The notes below the pieces were generated by a model. It had not been told where the DNA came from. It searched no databases and saw only the letters and a list, made by a program, of their open reading frames with translations. The translations under genes and the position numbers were made by a program. DNA of 64,000 nucleotides, from positions 1 to 64,000 of the forward strand of contig NZ_JAURWA010000044.1 in the NCBI RefSeq assembly GCF_030655195.1, given 5' to 3'. Position 1 is the stretch's first letter, and each line of letters opens with the position of its first letter. Shown in pieces: positions 56,935-64,000 of the stretch. The DNA is from Patulibacter sp. (GTDB taxonomy: Bacteria; Actinomycetota; Thermoleophilia; Solirubrobacterales; Solirubrobacteraceae).

Positions 56935-58424
56935 GAGGGCACCGCCGTCCGGATGCACACGGTCTTCGTCTCGGTGTAGTCGGAGAGGACCGCGTGGCCC
57001 ATCTCCTTGCCCCAGCCGGATTGCTTGACGCCGCCGAACGGCATCGCCGCGTCGAACACGCCGTAGCAGTTGGCCCACACCGTGCCGACGCGCAGGCCGT
57101 CGGCCATGCGGTGGACCTTCGACGCGTCGCTGCTCCAGACGCCGGCGGCGAGCCCGAACGGCGAGTCGTTCGCGGCACGCAGCACGTCGTCGACGTCGTC
57201 GAACGGCTGGATCGCGACGACGGGGCCGAAGATCTCCTCGCGGACGATCGACATCTCGGGGCGAACGCCGGCGAAGACCGCGGGGCGCAGGAACCAGCCC
57301 GCGTCCCCGACCTCGTCGCCGCCGGTGATCAGCCGCGCGCCGTCGGCCACGCCGGCGTCGACGTAGCCGCGGACCACGTCGCGGTGCTCGGCGGTGACCA
57401 GCGGGCCGACCTCGGTGGCGGGGTCGAAGCCGTCGCCGACCCGCAGCCCGCGGGCGGCGTCGGCCACGCCCTCGACGACCTCGTCGTACACGCCGCGCTG
57501 CACGTAGAGGCGCGCGCCCGCGGTGCAGACCTCGCCCTGGTTGAAGAAGATGCCGTCCGCCGCGCCCTGGATGGCGGCGGGCAGGTCGGCGTCGTCGAAG
57601 ATCACGTTCGGGCTCTTGCCGCCCAGCTCGAGCGAGACCTTCTTGATGCTCCCGGTGGCCCCGCGGATGATCGCGCGCCCGGTCTCGGTGGAGCCGGTGA
57701 ACGCGACCTTGTCGACGCCGGGGTGCGCGACGAGCGCCGCGCCCGCGACGTGGCCGAAGCCGGGGACGACGTTCAGGACGCCCGCGGGCACGCCGGCCTC
57801 GAGGGCGAGCTCGCCCAGCCGCAGTGCCGAGAGCGGCGTCTGCTCGGCGGGCTTCAGGACCACGGTGTTGCCGCACGCCAGGGCCGGGGCGACCTTCCAC
57901 GCGGACTGCCCGAGCGGGTAGTTCCACGGGACGATCAGGCCGCAGACGCCGACCGGCTCACGACGCGTGTAGGTGTGGAACGTGCCGGGGGCCGAGATCG
58001 GGATCGTCGTGCCCTCGAGCTTCGTCGCCCACCCGGCCATGTAGTGGAAGAGCCCCGCGGCACCGGGGACGTCGACGGCCAGCGCGCTGGCGTACGTCTT
58101 GCCGTTGTCGCGCGTCTCGAGGGCGGCCAGCTCCTCCGCGTGCTCGAGGATCAGGTCGCCGAGGCGCCACAGGATGCGGCTGCGCTCGGCGGGCGTGGCC
58201 CGCGGCCAGGGGCCGTCGTCGAACGCGCGGCGGGCGGCCGCGACGGCCAGGTCGACGTCGGCCGCACCGGCCTCCGCGACGTGGGCGAGGACCGCGCCGG
58301 TGGCGGGGTCCACGGTGGGGAAGGTGGCGCCGTCCCGGGCGTCCACCCGGAGACCGTCGACGAGCAGCCGCACGTCGCCGATCGCAGGGGCCTGCTCTCG
58401 CGGGCCTGCTGTCTGGGGGGTCAT
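56931..58424 (-). CDS. Aldehyde dehydrogenase, NAD(P)-dependent
   Basis: 497 aa. VPWNYPLGQSAWKVAPALACGNTVVLKPAEQTPLSAL, VAFTGSTETGRAI, LELGGKSPNVIFDDAD (general base Glu), FFNQGEVCTAGARLY (catalytic Cys), EEIFGPVVAIQPF and PFGGVKQSGWGKEMG. It is about two-thirds similar to the next gene (58531-60015), probably from an old duplication. ATG 58424 has GAGAGACGAG upstream. Oxidises the aldehyde made by the alcohol dehydrogenase. Confidence 0.93.
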   Translation of the reverse strand: MTPQTAGPREQAPAIGDVRLLVDGLRVDARDGATFPTVDPATGAVLAHVAEAGAADVDLAVAAARRAFDDGPWPRATPAERSRILWRLGDLILEHAEELAALETRDNGKTYASALAVDVPGAAGLFHYMAGWATKLEGTTIPISAPGTFHTYTRREPVGVCGLIVPWNYPLGQSAWKVAPALACGNTVVLKPAEQTPLSALRLGELALEAGVPAGVLNVVPGFGHVAGAALVAHPGVDKVAFTGSTETGRAIIRGATGSIKKVSLELGGKSPNVIFDDADLPAAIQGAADGIFFNQGEVCTAGARLYVQRGVYDEVVEGVADAARGLRVGDGFDPATEVGPLVTAEHRDVVRGYVDAGVADGARLITGGDEVGDAGWFLRPAVFAGVRPEMSIVREEIFGPVVAIQPFDDVDDVLRAANDSPFGLAAGVWSSDASKVHRMADGLRVGTVWANCYGVFDAAMPFGGVKQSGWGKEMGHAVLSDYTETKTVCIRTAVPS

Positions 58425-58471
58425 GGCTCGTCTCTCAGAGCGCGTCCGTGCGGGGCGTCGGCCCCGCGTCG

Positions 58472-58515
58472 GCGCAGCGGGGCCCGGGACCCGGAGGCCC
58501 CGTCGCCCGCTGCGC
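58472..58515 (-). terminator. Intercistronic hairpin between the two aldehyde dehydrogenase genes
   Basis: GCGCAGCGGG (58472-58481) pairs exactly with CCCGCTGCGC (58506-58515), with an inner GGGGCC/GGCCCC pairing. A second small hairpin, GCGGGGC-GTCG-GCCCCGC, lies at 58450-58467. Confidence 0.6.
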
Positions 58516-58530
58516 GCCGATCGCGATCGG

Positions 58531-60015
58531 TCAGTCGCCGACCTTGATGCAGACGGTCTTGCTCTCGGTGTAGTCGTCGAGCACGATCCCGCCCATCTCC
58601 CGGCCCCAGCCGGACTCCTTGTAGCCGCCGAACGGCATCGCCGCGTCGAACACGCCGTAGCAGTTGACCCACACCGTGCCGGCCTTCAGCGCGTCGGCCA
58701 TCTTGTGCGCGGTCGACATGCTCTCGGTCCACACGCCGGCGGTCAGGCCGTAGCGCGTGTCGTTCGCGCGGCGGATGACCTCGTCGGTGTCGTCGAACGG
58801 CAGCACCGAGACGACCGGCCCGAAGATCTCCTCGCGGACCACGCGCGACTCGTCGGTGACGTTCGTGAAGACCGTCGGCGTCACGAAGTAGCCGCCGTCC
58901 TTCGCGTACGTGCCGCCGGAGGCGACGGTGCCCTCCTCGCGGCCCAGGTCCACGTAGCCCGTGACCTTCTCGTGGTGCTGCTTGGAGACGAGCGGCCCGA
59001 TGAACGAGTCGGGATCGAAGCCGTCGCCGACCTTGATCGCCTCGGCGGCCTTCGACAGGCCCGCGACGACCTCGTCGTACACGGAGCGGTGCGCGTAGAT
59101 GCGCGAGCCGGCCGCGCAGGCCTCGCCCTGGTTGTAGAAGATGCCGTCGGAGGCGCCCTGGATCGCGGCCTCGAGGTTGGCGTCGCCGAAGATGATGTCC
59201 GGGCTCTTGCCGCCGAGCTCGAGCGTCAGCTTCTTGATGTTGCCCTCGGCGGCGCGCATGATCGTGCGCCCCGTCGTGGTGGAGCCCGTGAACGACACCT
59301 TGTCGACGTCGGGGTGCGCGGTCAGCGCCGCGCCGGCGTCGGCGCCGAAGCCGGGGACGACGTTCAGGACGCCCTCGGGGATGCCGGCCTCGAGCGCGAG
59401 CTCGCCCAGGCGCAGCGCCGTCAGCGGCGTGACCTCGGACGGCTTCAGCACGATCGTGTTGCCGGCGGCCAGCGCCGGGGCGACCTTCCACGCGGCGATC
59501 GTCAGCGGGAAGTTCCACGGGACGATCAGCCCGACGACGCCGAGCGCCTCGCGCTTGGTGTACGTGTGGAACGTGCCCGGGAACGAGATCGGGATCGTCG
59601 AGCCCTCGAGCTTGGTGGCCCAGCCCGACATGTAGTGGAAGAGCCCGGCCGCGGCCGGGACGTCGCCGCCCTTGGCCTGCAGGAACGGCTTGCCGTTGTC
59701 CAGCGTCTCGAGGCCGCCGAGCTCGGCGGCGTTCTCGAGCAGCAGGTCGCCGAGCTTCCAGATGACCCGCGCGCGCTCGGCGGGCTTCATGTCGCGCCAG
59801 GGACCCGACTCGAACGCGCGACGCGCGGCCTTGACGGCGCGGTCGACGTCCTCGGCGCGGGCCTCGGCGACCTTCGCCAGGAGCTCGCCCGTGGCGGGGT
59901 TGAAGACGTCGAACGTGGCGCCCTCGGCGGCGTCGACGCGGTCGCCGTCGATCAGCAGGCGGGTGTCGCCGATCGCGGGGGCGTCGGCGTGGGGGGAGAC
60001 GACGGGGGTGCTCAT
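58531..60015 (-). CDS. Aldehyde dehydrogenase, NAD(P)-dependent
   Basis: 494 aa. VPWNFPLTIAAWKVAPALAAGNTIVLKPSEVTPLTAL, VSFTGSTTTGRTIMR, LELGGKSPDIIFGDAN, FYNQGEACAAGSRIY with the catalytic Cys, EEIFGPVVSVLPFDD and PFGGYKESGWGREMG. ATG 60015 follows GAGAGGTC and is 11 nt after the alcohol dehydrogenase stop. The adjacency suggests direct oxidation of the alcohol dehydrogenase's aldehyde product. Confidence 0.94.
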   Translation of the reverse strand: MSTPVVSPHADAPAIGDTRLLIDGDRVDAAEGATFDVFNPATGELLAKVAEARAEDVDRAVKAARRAFESGPWRDMKPAERARVIWKLGDLLLENAAELGGLETLDNGKPFLQAKGGDVPAAAGLFHYMSGWATKLEGSTIPISFPGTFHTYTKREALGVVGLIVPWNFPLTIAAWKVAPALAAGNTIVLKPSEVTPLTALRLGELALEAGIPEGVLNVVPGFGADAGAALTAHPDVDKVSFTGSTTTGRTIMRAAEGNIKKLTLELGGKSPDIIFGDANLEAAIQGASDGIFYNQGEACAAGSRIYAHRSVYDEVVAGLSKAAEAIKVGDGFDPDSFIGPLVSKQHHEKVTGYVDLGREEGTVASGGTYAKDGGYFVTPTVFTNVTDESRVVREEIFGPVVSVLPFDDTDEVIRRANDTRYGLTAGVWTESMSTAHKMADALKAGTVWVNCYGVFDAAMPFGGYKESGWGREMGGIVLDDYTESKTVCIKVGD

Positions 60016-60026
60016 GCGATGACCTC

Positions 60027-61154
60027 TCAGGCCGCGACGGCGGCGTGGTCGTGGACGAGGACGCCGCGCAGGTTGACGCCCGAGACGAGGTCGTCGAAGC
60101 CCTTGTTGATGTCCTCCAGCGCGTAGCGGTTGGTGACGAGCTCGTCGAGCTTGAGCTTGCCGTCCTTGTACATCTTCAGGAGCATCGGGATGTCCTTGGC
60201 CGGGTTGCAGTTGCCGAACATGACGCCCTTGAGGCTCTTGGACATCGTCTGCAGGTCCTGCGGGTTGATCGCGATGCCCGGGGTGCTCTGGCCGAGCGAG
60301 CAGAGGACGCAGCAGCCGGTCTTGCCGATGGACGAGAACGCCTCGCCGATGATGTCCCCGTCGACGCGGCCGACGGTGATGATCGTGACGTCCGCACCCT
60401 GGTAGTCGGTGTGCTCGTGCACGAGGGGCATGGCCTCCTCGAGCGTCGCGAACGTCGCCGTGGCGCCGAACTCGGCGGCGCGCGCACGCTTGCCCTCGAG
60501 CGGGTCGACGACGATGACGTGCGAGGCGCCGGCCTTCGCGGCACCCTGCACCGCGTTGACGCCGACGCCGCCCATGCCCATGATCACGACGACGTCGCCG
60601 GGCTTGACCTCGCCGACGTTGACCGCCGCGCCGAAGCCGGTGGCCACGCCGCAGGAGACGAGGCAGGCGACCTCGAGCGGGATGTCGTCGTCGATCTTGA
60701 TGGCCTGCTGCTCCGAGCAGACCAGGTGGCCGGAGAACGTGCCCAGGCGGCACTGCGCGCCGAGCGGCTCGCCGTCGAGGAAGAAGCGCGGGGTCCCGTC
60801 CATCGAGACGCCCTTCTCCATCAGGTAGCCGTTCTGGCACACGTACGACTGCCCGCGGGCGCAGTACTTGCAGACGCCGCAGCCGGGGATGAACGACGTG
60901 CAGACGTGGTCGCCGACCTTGACGCGCGTGACGCCCGAGCCGACCTTGCGCACGATGCCGGCACCCTCGTGGCCGCCGACGAACGGCAGCTCCACGGCCA
61001 GGTCGCCGTCGGTGATGTGCTGGTCGGAGTGGCAGAGACCCGACGCGTGGACCTCGATGAGGACCTCGTGGTCGTTGGGCTCGCCCAGCTCGAGGTCGAC
61101 GACTTCCCAGCCGAGGCCGACGCCTCGGACGATGGCTCCACGGGTCTTCATCAT
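60027..61154 (-). CDS. NDMA-dependent (nicotinoprotein-type) alcohol dehydrogenase, mycofactocin-associated group
   Basis: 375 aa zinc MDR. Catalytic zinc ligands Cys41 in GLCHSD and His62/Glu63 in GGHEGAG; structural zinc Cys92, Cys95, Cys98 and Cys106 in CGVCKYCARGQSYVC; NAD-binding GMGGVG. It follows the group whose bound NAD is recycled by the mycofactocin system or by NDMA in vitro. ATG 61154 (followed by a second ATG) overlaps the ABC permease stop and has GAAGGA upstream. It would oxidise an alcohol brought in by the preceding transporter. Confidence 0.88.
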   Translation of the reverse strand: MMKTRGAIVRGVGLGWEVVDLELGEPNDHEVLIEVHASGLCHSDQHITDGDLAVELPFVGGHEGAGIVRKVGSGVTRVKVGDHVCTSFIPGCGVCKYCARGQSYVCQNGYLMEKGVSMDGTPRFFLDGEPLGAQCRLGTFSGHLVCSEQQAIKIDDDIPLEVACLVSCGVATGFGAAVNVGEVKPGDVVVIMGMGGVGVNAVQGAAKAGASHVIVVDPLEGKRARAAEFGATATFATLEEAMPLVHEHTDYQGADVTIITVGRVDGDIIGEAFSSIGKTGCCVLCSLGQSTPGIAINPQDLQTMSKSLKGVMFGNCNPAKDIPMLLKMYKDGKLKLDELVTNRYALEDINKGFDDLVSGVNLRGVLVHDHAAVAA

Positions 61155-62245
61155 GCGATGTCCTTCGAGTTGGTGGACTGCTGCGCGGCTTCCGCCGAAG
61201 CGGCCTGCCGTGCGTCGTTCTGCAGCCGGCGGTCGTTCCGCTGGCGCAGGATCTTGGAGAGGATCACGGCGATGATCAGTGCCGCGCCGTAGAACAGCTG
61301 CTGGACGTAGTTCTGCGCGCCGAGCAGCTGCAGGCCGGTCGTGCCGGTGACGATGAAGTAGAGGGCGATGAACGTCCCCCACGGGTTGAAGCGGCCGATC
61401 TTCAGCGTCGTCGAGCCGAGGAAGCACGCGGCGAACGCGGGCAGCAGGAACGAGGCGCTGGAGTTCGGGTCCGCGCTGCCGGTGGTTCCGGCGAGGACGA
61501 CGCCCGCCAGGGCGGCGATCGTGCCGGAGGCCACCAGGGCGAGGAAGCGGGTGCGGCCGACGCTGATGCCGTTGAGGCGCGCCATGTCCTTGCTCTGGCC
61601 GACGAACAGCAGGCGCTGGCCCGACGGCGTGTAGTCGAACACCCACCAGAGGGCGGCGCAGAGCACGACGGCGTACCAGAAGTTCACCGGGATGCTGAGG
61701 ACCGTGTTGGTCAGGACCGCGTCGGACAGGCCGACGTCGATGCCGCTGATCGTCGCGGAGTCCGAGATCCAGAACAGCACGCCCTGGAGCAGGGTCGACA
61801 TGCCGAGGGTGACGATGAACGGGTCGATGTCGAACTTGACGACGACCGCGCCGTTGAAGGCCCCGATCACCGTGCCCGCGAGGATCGCCACGATGCAGGC
61901 CGGGACGATGCTCCAGCCCTCGTTGACGTTGAGGATCGCGACGAGCATCGCCGAGATGCCCAGCGTCGAGGCGACCGACAGGTCGTAGTCGCCGACCCGC
62001 AGCGGGATCAGCAGACCGAGCGCCAGGATCAGCAGCACGGTCTGCGACCCGAGCATGCTCGAGATGTTCCCCTCGGTGAGGAACCGGTCGGTCGTCAGCG
62101 AGAAGATGATGATGACGATCGCCCAGACGCCGATCAGGGCGAACCGCTCGGGTTCGCGGCGGGTCTTGAGCTTCACGGGCCCGGGCGCGGTGGGGCCGTC
62201 CGAGGGCCCGGAGGCCGCCGCGGGCCGCGTCGTGGTGGTGGTCAT
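61151..62245 (-). CDS. ABC transporter permease, CUT2 family
   Basis: 364 aa, about ten membrane segments. GDYDLSVASTLGISAMLV, GAVVVKFDIDPFIVTLGMSTLLQG and GRFNPWGTFIALYFIVTGTTGLQLLG are the usual landmarks. A cytoplasmic N-terminus (MTTTTTRPAAASGPSDG) precedes helix 1. ATG 62245 overlaps the ATPase stop. Only moderately similar to the permease at 16497-17603, so it serves a separate transporter. Confidence 0.92.
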   Translation of the reverse strand: MTTTTTRPAAASGPSDGPTAPGPVKLKTRREPERFALIGVWAIVIIIFSLTTDRFLTEGNISSMLGSQTVLLILALGLLIPLRVGDYDLSVASTLGISAMLVAILNVNEGWSIVPACIVAILAGTVIGAFNGAVVVKFDIDPFIVTLGMSTLLQGVLFWISDSATISGIDVGLSDAVLTNTVLSIPVNFWYAVVLCAALWWVFDYTPSGQRLLFVGQSKDMARLNGISVGRTRFLALVASGTIAALAGVVLAGTTGSADPNSSASFLLPAFAACFLGSTTLKIGRFNPWGTFIALYFIVTGTTGLQLLGAQNYVQQLFYGAALIIAVILSKILRQRNDRRLQNDARQAASAEAAQQSTNSKDIA

Positions 62246-63822
62246 GCTGCGGCTCCTGCGTAGATGGCGGTGGTGAGGGCGTCCTTGGTGATCGCGTCGC
62301 CGGCGATCTCGTCGACCACGCGGCCCTCCGCGAAGATCAGGACGCGGTCGGCGAGCTGGACGAGCTGCTCGTAGTCGGACGTCGCGCAGAGGACGGACGC
62401 GCCCCCGGCGACGGCCTCGCGGACGAGGCGGAAGATCTCCCGGCGGGCTCCGACGTCGACGCCCTGGACGGGCTCGGCGAGGAGCATCACGGCGGGCTTC
62501 GTGTCGAGCCACTTGCCCAGGAGCGCCTTCTGCTGGTTGCCTCCGGAGAGGCTGGAGAAGAGCGCGGCGGGGTCGGCGGGCTTGACGTGCAGGCGGACGC
62601 AGGTGTCCTGCGACTGCTGCCGGAGCGAGCCCCAGCGCAGGCGGCCGCCCTTGAACGACGACTTCAGGAACGGCAGCGCCATGTTCTCCAGCACGGTGAG
62701 CCGGGGGGCGCTGCCGAGCGCCTTGCGGTCGGCCGGCAGGAGCACGACGTCGTGGTCGAGCATGCGCGCCGGGGTCGGCCGGGCGACGTCCTCGCCCCGG
62801 ACGGAGAGGCTGCCGCCGTGGAGGGGCTCGACGCCGTAGAGGAGGTTCGTGAGCTCCTCGATGCCGGAGCCCGCGAGCCCCGTCACCCCGACGACCTCGC
62901 CGGGGTGCAGGTCGAGGTCGAGGCCGCGGACCCGCTCGCCGGAGAGGCCGCGCGTCGAGAGCGCGACCTCGGGGCTGCGGGTCGTGCCGTCGGCCGGCCG
63001 GGTGACCGCACCGATCTTGACGCCCAGGATCAGCTCGACGAGCTCGTCGCGGGAGAGCCCCGGGACGTCGCGCGTGCCGACGTTCTTCCCGTCCCGCAGG
63101 ACGGTGACGCGGTCGCAGATCTCGAGGACCTCGTCGAGGTCGTGCGAGACGAGGATCACCGAGTCGCCGGCCTGCCGCAGGCGGTCGACGAGGCGGAAGA
63201 GGATCCCGACGTCGGCGCTCGGCAGGAAGACCGTGGGCTCGTCGAGGATCAGGAGCTGCGCGCGGCGCTCGCCGCCCTCGGCGAGCTGCTCCTGCGAGGC
63301 GACGGCGCGGACGATCGCGACCATCGCGCGCTGGACCGGGGTGAGCTGGTCCACGCGCGCATCGGGGTCGACGGCGACCTCGAACCGGGCGAGCAGCTCG
63401 GCGGCCCGGCGGCGCTCGGCGCCCCACGGGATCCGCCGCAGGGTGCCCTGCGCCGCGACGTGGTCGAGCGCCAGGTGCTCGAGGACCGTCGCGGCGTCGG
63501 TGAGACCGAGGTCCTGGTGGACGAAGGAGAGACCGCGGGTGCGCAGGCCGTCGGCGCCGAAGGGCATCGGCACCTCGTCCCCGTGCACGAGGACGCTGCC
63601 CTCGTCGGCGAGGTGCACGCCGGCGAGGACCTTGATGAGCGTCGACTTCCCGCAGCCGTTGGCGCCGAGGAGCCCGTGGACCTCGCCGGCGGCCACCGCG
63701 AGATCGACGCCGCCGAGCGCAGGGACCCCGCTGAACCGCTTCACGAGGCCTGCGATCCGGAGGACGTCCGTGCCGGGGGTGCTGCTCGCGGTCCCGGTCG
63801 GTGCGTGGCCGGTGCTGCTCAC
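62242..63822 (-). CDS. ABC transporter ATP-binding protein, CUT2 family, duplicated ATPase domains
   Basis: 526 aa. Domain 1: Walker A GANGCGKST, signature LTPVQRAMVAIVRAV and Walker B LLILDEPTVFL. Domain 2: degenerate Walker A GLAGSGIEEL and signature LSGGNQQKALLGKWL. GTG 63822 overlaps the binding-protein stop. The signature of domain 1 departs from LSGGQ in a way that also occurs in the other ATPase of this window. It powers the 61.2-62.2 kb permease. Confidence 0.92.
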   Translation of the reverse strand: MSSTGHAPTGTASSTPGTDVLRIAGLVKRFSGVPALGGVDLAVAAGEVHGLLGANGCGKSTLIKVLAGVHLADEGSVLVHGDEVPMPFGADGLRTRGLSFVHQDLGLTDAATVLEHLALDHVAAQGTLRRIPWGAERRRAAELLARFEVAVDPDARVDQLTPVQRAMVAIVRAVASQEQLAEGGERRAQLLILDEPTVFLPSADVGILFRLVDRLRQAGDSVILVSHDLDEVLEICDRVTVLRDGKNVGTRDVPGLSRDELVELILGVKIGAVTRPADGTTRSPEVALSTRGLSGERVRGLDLDLHPGEVVGVTGLAGSGIEELTNLLYGVEPLHGGSLSVRGEDVARPTPARMLDHDVVLLPADRKALGSAPRLTVLENMALPFLKSSFKGGRLRWGSLRQQSQDTCVRLHVKPADPAALFSSLSGGNQQKALLGKWLDTKPAVMLLAEPVQGVDVGARREIFRLVREAVAGGASVLCATSDYEQLVQLADRVLIFAEGRVVDEIAGDAITKDALTTAIYAGAAA

Positions 63823-64000
63823 TGCAGGCCCCACAGCTTGTCGTAGCCCGCGTCGACGTCGCCGAAGCCCTGACCGGTGACGGGCGGGTTGCCGGCGTCG
63901 TCCACGTTCTCGGGCGTGAAGACGCGCAGCGGGGCGGCCGGCTTGTCCAGCGGCTTCTTGTCGAGCATCAGGCGGAAGGCCTGGTCCATCGTCAGCAGGC
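63819..64000 (-). CDS. ABC transporter substrate-binding protein, C-terminal part (cut by the window edge)
   Basis: About 60 residues are visible, ending DVDAGYDKLWGLQ. The last residues resemble the aromatic-Lys-Leu-Trp ending (YKTLWKV, YRALWKL) of the two CUT2 binding proteins at 19-24 kb, and the stop codon overlaps the ATPase start. The gene continues beyond base 64000, where the promoter of the operon must also lie. Confidence 0.75.
   Translation of the reverse strand, partial: LLTMDQAFRLMLDKKPLDKPAAPLRVFTPENVDDAGNPPVTGQGFGDVDAGYDKLWGLQ

Overview
The window is about 70% GC with strong G/C preference at third codon positions, dense 4-bp gene overlaps (ATGA, GTGA) and many GTG starts. It encodes a mycofactocin-type short-chain dehydrogenase, a nicotinoprotein-type alcohol dehydrogenase, a luciferase-like (F420-type) oxidoreductase and FCD-domain GntR regulators. 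This points to an Actinomycetota chromosome. The TRAP transporters and catabolic style make a soil Thermoleophilia/Solirubrobacterales-like organism my best guess, but the sequence alone does not prove the lineage. I saw no rRNA, tRNA, CRISPR array, phage or transposase.

Layout. 0-10.3 kb: a TRAP-transport and organic-acid block, with two DctP-type lipoproteins, one DctQM permease, a class II aldolase, an SDR, a haloacetate-dehalogenase-like hydrolase, an FMN 2-hydroxyacid oxidase and a divergent ThDP-dependent 2-oxoacid enzyme. 10.4-14.2 kb: an acyl-CoA dehydrogenase / 3-hydroxyacyl-CoA dehydrogenase / amidohydrolase / Rieske ferredoxin operon. 14.4-20.4 kb: a CUT2-type ABC transporter with NTF2-like, EthD-like and mycofactocin-type SDR genes. 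20.8-23.7 kb: a single aldehyde dehydrogenase and an orphan ABC binding protein. 23.9-32.0 kb: an eight-gene operon in which every junction overlaps (enoyl-CoA hydratase, acyl-CoA ligase, GntR, two tandem unknown proteins, DUF35, acyl-CoA ligase, cysteine-less thiolase-like protein). 32.1-53.6 kb: mostly small, independent units of general function (PI-PLC-like membrane protein, patatin, two efflux pumps, GadB, a fluoride channel pair, several regulators, M23 peptidase, RidA), with unusual tandem repeats at gene ends. 53.6-64 kb: a second catabolic operon running leftwards from an ABC transporter (binding protein cut by the window edge) through alcohol and aldehyde dehydrogenases, a GntR regulator, two SDRs and a luciferase-like oxidoreductase.

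What ties the left 24 kb together is a recurring AT-rich site, TAACWATGATCA (reverse TGATCATWGTTA), in at least seven promoter regions. Three copies match exactly, and in most cases the site sits at the -10/+1 region. This suggests one regulator controls the TRAP, hydroxyacid, acyl-CoA and ABC genes as a dispersed catabolic regulon. The genes read as import of carboxylated and neutral substrates, oxidation of alcohol, aldehyde or hydroxyacid groups, CoA activation and beta-oxidation-like steps. The actual substrate cannot be read from the sequence. Other notable features are a tandem pair of unknown, internally duplicated proteins, many leaderless promoters in the central part, and long perfect GC hairpins between genes.
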